A stretch of 15,621 nt of DNA from Methyloglobulus sp. Its GTDB lineage: Bacteria; Pseudomonadota; Gammaproteobacteria; Methylococcales; Methylomonadaceae. The notes below the pieces were generated by a model. That model was not told the origin of the DNA. It ran no database searches and was given only the letters and a program-made list of their open reading frames with translations. The stretch spans positions 1-15,621 of the forward strand of contig JABFSV010000389.1 of assembly GCA_013140405.1 (NCBI GenBank), written 5' to 3'. Positions 14,055 to 15,621 of the stretch are shown here, one piece after another; positions within the stretch are counted from its first letter, which is position 1, and every line of letters starts with the position of its first letter. The position numbers and the translations under genes were made by a program.

Positions 14055-15545
14055 ATGTCTGAATTAATTCGTACTTTTATTGTTGTTGTCATGTTAAGTG
14101 GAGCCACATTTTGGGTCACCCAAAAGGCATTGCCTGAGTTTGTCCCCGTAAAGGAATTTAAGCGCTGGCGAAACGCCTGGTTAATCCTTGTTGTCGCCGC
14201 TTTTTTTGCCCAGTCGATTTGGTTACTGTTTACAATTATAACCGCTTTTTGCATTTTTTTTGTCTCATCAAAGCAAAAAGAACGGGTCATATATTATTTG
14301 TTGTTGCTTTGCGCGTTGCCGATGTTTCCAGTCGAAATACCGGGCTTTGCAGGCATACGCTACATTATCAATGTTAATTATGTACGCTTGTTAACTCTAG
14401 TGTTATTGCTGGGAATATACTTAAAAAATATTGGTAAAATTCGTTTATTTTATTTTAAATCAGATGCTTATATTTTAGCGTTTGTGGTCTTGACAAGCTA
14501 TCTTTCATTCCGTGACAACTCATTTACGAACGGCCTAAGAGAATGCTTGATGAATATCTTGGATATCCTGATACCTTATCTTGTATTAAGCCGATTTATA
14601 GACAATAAGGATCAACTGAATCGGGCATTTGTGGCGTTATTGATTGGGATTGCGCCGTTCGCATTGATGGGCATTTTTGAGACCCTCAAAAGTTGGCATC
14701 TTTTTGTTGCCTTGAAAAGTAGTTATTCTTGGGGAAAAGGCGGTTACGACATCAGGGATGGTTCCTTAAGGGCTTCCGCCATATTTGCAAGCCCAATTGT
14801 GTTGGGATATGTCCTTGCCATCGCATTCGGCTTGTTGCTGTATTTACAGCCCCTCATTAAGAATCAACGCTTTGTCATTTTGGCAGGGCTTACCATTTTT
14901 GTAGGCCTGTTGGCGACAGTTGCCCGTGGCCCCTGGATAGGCTTTGCCTTTTTGTGTTGCGCCTATATGTGGACAGGCCGTGAGGCGGTCAAAAAAATCG
15001 CTTTGTGGGGAGTGGGCGTTGTCGCAATGTTACCGATCTTGGCCGTGACGCCTTATGGCGAAAAGTTTATCAATCTATTGCCTTTTATTGGCACTACCCG
15101 TGCCGACACGGTTGACTACAGGAAGCGGCTTATTGAAAATGCGTGGATTGTTTTTAAACGGCATCCTTGGTTGGGTTCAACTACCTATCGTGAAACACCT
15201 GAAATGGAGAGTATGCGCCAGGGGCAAGGTATTATCGACTTGGTAAACTCGTACATTGGCCTCGTGTTGCCTTATGGCATTGTGGGGTTGTCGCTGTTTT
15301 TGATTATATTCCTTGGGCTATCGTACCGTTGCTATTTCATACTTAAACGGATTCCGCCCTCGGAAGTTGACCTTCTCCGCATGGGGCGGGCCTTATTTGC
15401 AATTTTGGCGAGCATCATGCTGATGATAGCCACAGTTAGCTCGATAGATTATATTCCGGTGCTGTATTGGACTTTTGCCGCCATTGTGGCCGCATACCTT
15501 AAAGTTGTTGAAAATACGATCAGGCAGCATAGGGTCGGCATTTAA
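14055..15545 (+). CDS. wzy: O-antigen polymerase/ligase family membrane protein (Wzy-like)
   Basis: A 496-residue polytopic inner-membrane protein, with about ten to twelve hydrophobic segments, for example 6-21, 42-70, 78-92, 107-123, 137-150, 190-208, 242-266, 272-290, 316-334, 400-424 and 447-463. It carries the Wzy_C/O-antigen-ligase signature: LLATVARGPWIGF (285-297), with the Arg-Gly pair at 291-292, then a long periplasmic loop (about 336-400) containing DTVDYRKRLIENAW (351-364) and FKRHPWLGSTTY (367-378). The family either polymerises lipid-linked repeat units or ligates glycan to lipid A core or protein. With an adjacent flippase and many glycosyltransferases, polymerase is the likelier role, but sequence alone cannot separate the two. 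It is transcribed away from wzx, so it has its own promoter. No strong ribosome binding site precedes the ATG. No terminator is seen after its TAA. Confidence 0.85.
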   Translation: MSELIRTFIVVVMLSGATFWVTQKALPEFVPVKEFKRWRNAWLILVVAAFFAQSIWLLFTIITAFCIFFVSSKQKERVIYYLLLLCALPMFPVEIPGFAGIRYIINVNYVRLLTLVLLLGIYLKNIGKIRLFYFKSDAYILAFVVLTSYLSFRDNSFTNGLRECLMNILDILIPYLVLSRFIDNKDQLNRAFVALLIGIAPFALMGIFETLKSWHLFVALKSSYSWGKGGYDIRDGSLRASAIFASPIVLGYVLAIAFGLLLYLQPLIKNQRFVILAGLTIFVGLLATVARGPWIGFAFLCCAYMWTGREAVKKIALWGVGVVAMLPILAVTPYGEKFINLLPFIGTTRADTVDYRKRLIENAWIVFKRHPWLGSTTYRETPEMESMRQGQGIIDLVNSYIGLVLPYGIVGLSLFLIIFLGLSYRCYFILKRIPPSEVDLLRMGRALFAILASIMLMIATVSSIDYIPVLYWTFAAIVAAYLKVVENTIRQHRVGI

Positions 15546-15616
15546 TTGCACTTTTGTTCAGGATTCCTTAAGCCACGCAATGGACAATGCCTTTCATTCC
15601 CTATCTCAAGGATAAA

Positions 15617-15621
15617 ATGAC
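15617..15621 (+). CDS. Start of a further plus-strand gene (partial)
   Basis: An ATG at 15617 is preceded by a well-placed AAGGA (15608-15612) with a four-base spacer. Only two codons (Met-Thr) fit before the window ends, so no product can be named. The 71 bases after the wzy-like stop show no terminator, so this gene is probably in the same transcript. Confidence 0.5.

Noticed and set aside
1..15621. CRISPR array, insertion sequence, tRNA, phage or toxin-antitoxin features
   Set aside because: No regularly spaced repeats, transposase motifs, terminal inverted repeats, tRNA-like cloverleaf or phage genes are seen on either strand.

Overview
This window looks like the central part of a polysaccharide biosynthesis and export locus of the Wzx/Wzy type from a Gram-negative bacterium, most likely a gammaproteobacterium of moderately low GC. 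That assignment rests only on the style of the proteins and the base composition, so it is weak; no RNA gene or marker gene is present to fix it. There is no mobile element, CRISPR array, tRNA or rRNA that I can see.

Layout. Positions 1-13817 form one long run of genes on the minus strand. In the order of transcription (right to left) they are: a Wzx-type flippase (12435-13799), a sulfotransferase (11461-12435), a GT4 glycosyltransferase (10371-11459), a second GT4-like glycosyltransferase (9129-10292), a second sulfotransferase of a different lineage (8093-8968), a GT2 glycosyltransferase (7023-8012), a third sulfotransferase (6167-7033), a 253-base gap, a 59-residue twin-arginine-signal protein (5734-5913), a GMC-family FAD oxidoreductase (4290-5744), a 60-residue unknown ORF (4107-4289), a GT2 glycosyltransferase (3085-4080), a polysaccharide pyruvyl transferase (2220-3083), a GT25 glycosyltransferase (1497-2210), a GT4 glycosyltransferase (92-1300), and the first 30 codons of another membrane-anchored protein, probably a GT2 enzyme (1-92). 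Many joints overlap or abut (1-nt TAATG/TGATG overlaps, 11-nt overlaps, TAAATG), which points to co-transcription and translational coupling. On the plus strand, divergent from wzx, lies a Wzy/O-antigen-ligase-type membrane protein (14055-15545), and a further gene appears to start at 15617.

How the genes work together (inference). Cytosolic glycosyltransferases would build a lipid-linked repeat unit of several sugars. The pyruvyl transferase would add a pyruvate ketal, and three PAPS-dependent sulfotransferases would add sulfate esters, giving a strongly acidic repeat. Wzx would flip the unit and the Wzy-like protein would polymerise or ligate it in the periplasm. The most unusual element is the pair made of a tiny Tat-signal protein whose reading frame overlaps the start of a signal-less GMC oxidoreductase. 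It suggests that an alcohol- or sugar-oxidising flavoenzyme is carried out of the cytoplasm with, or anchored by, a 59-residue partner. The initiating phosphoglycosyltransferase, Wza/Wzc and precursor-sugar genes are not in the window and would be expected outside it.
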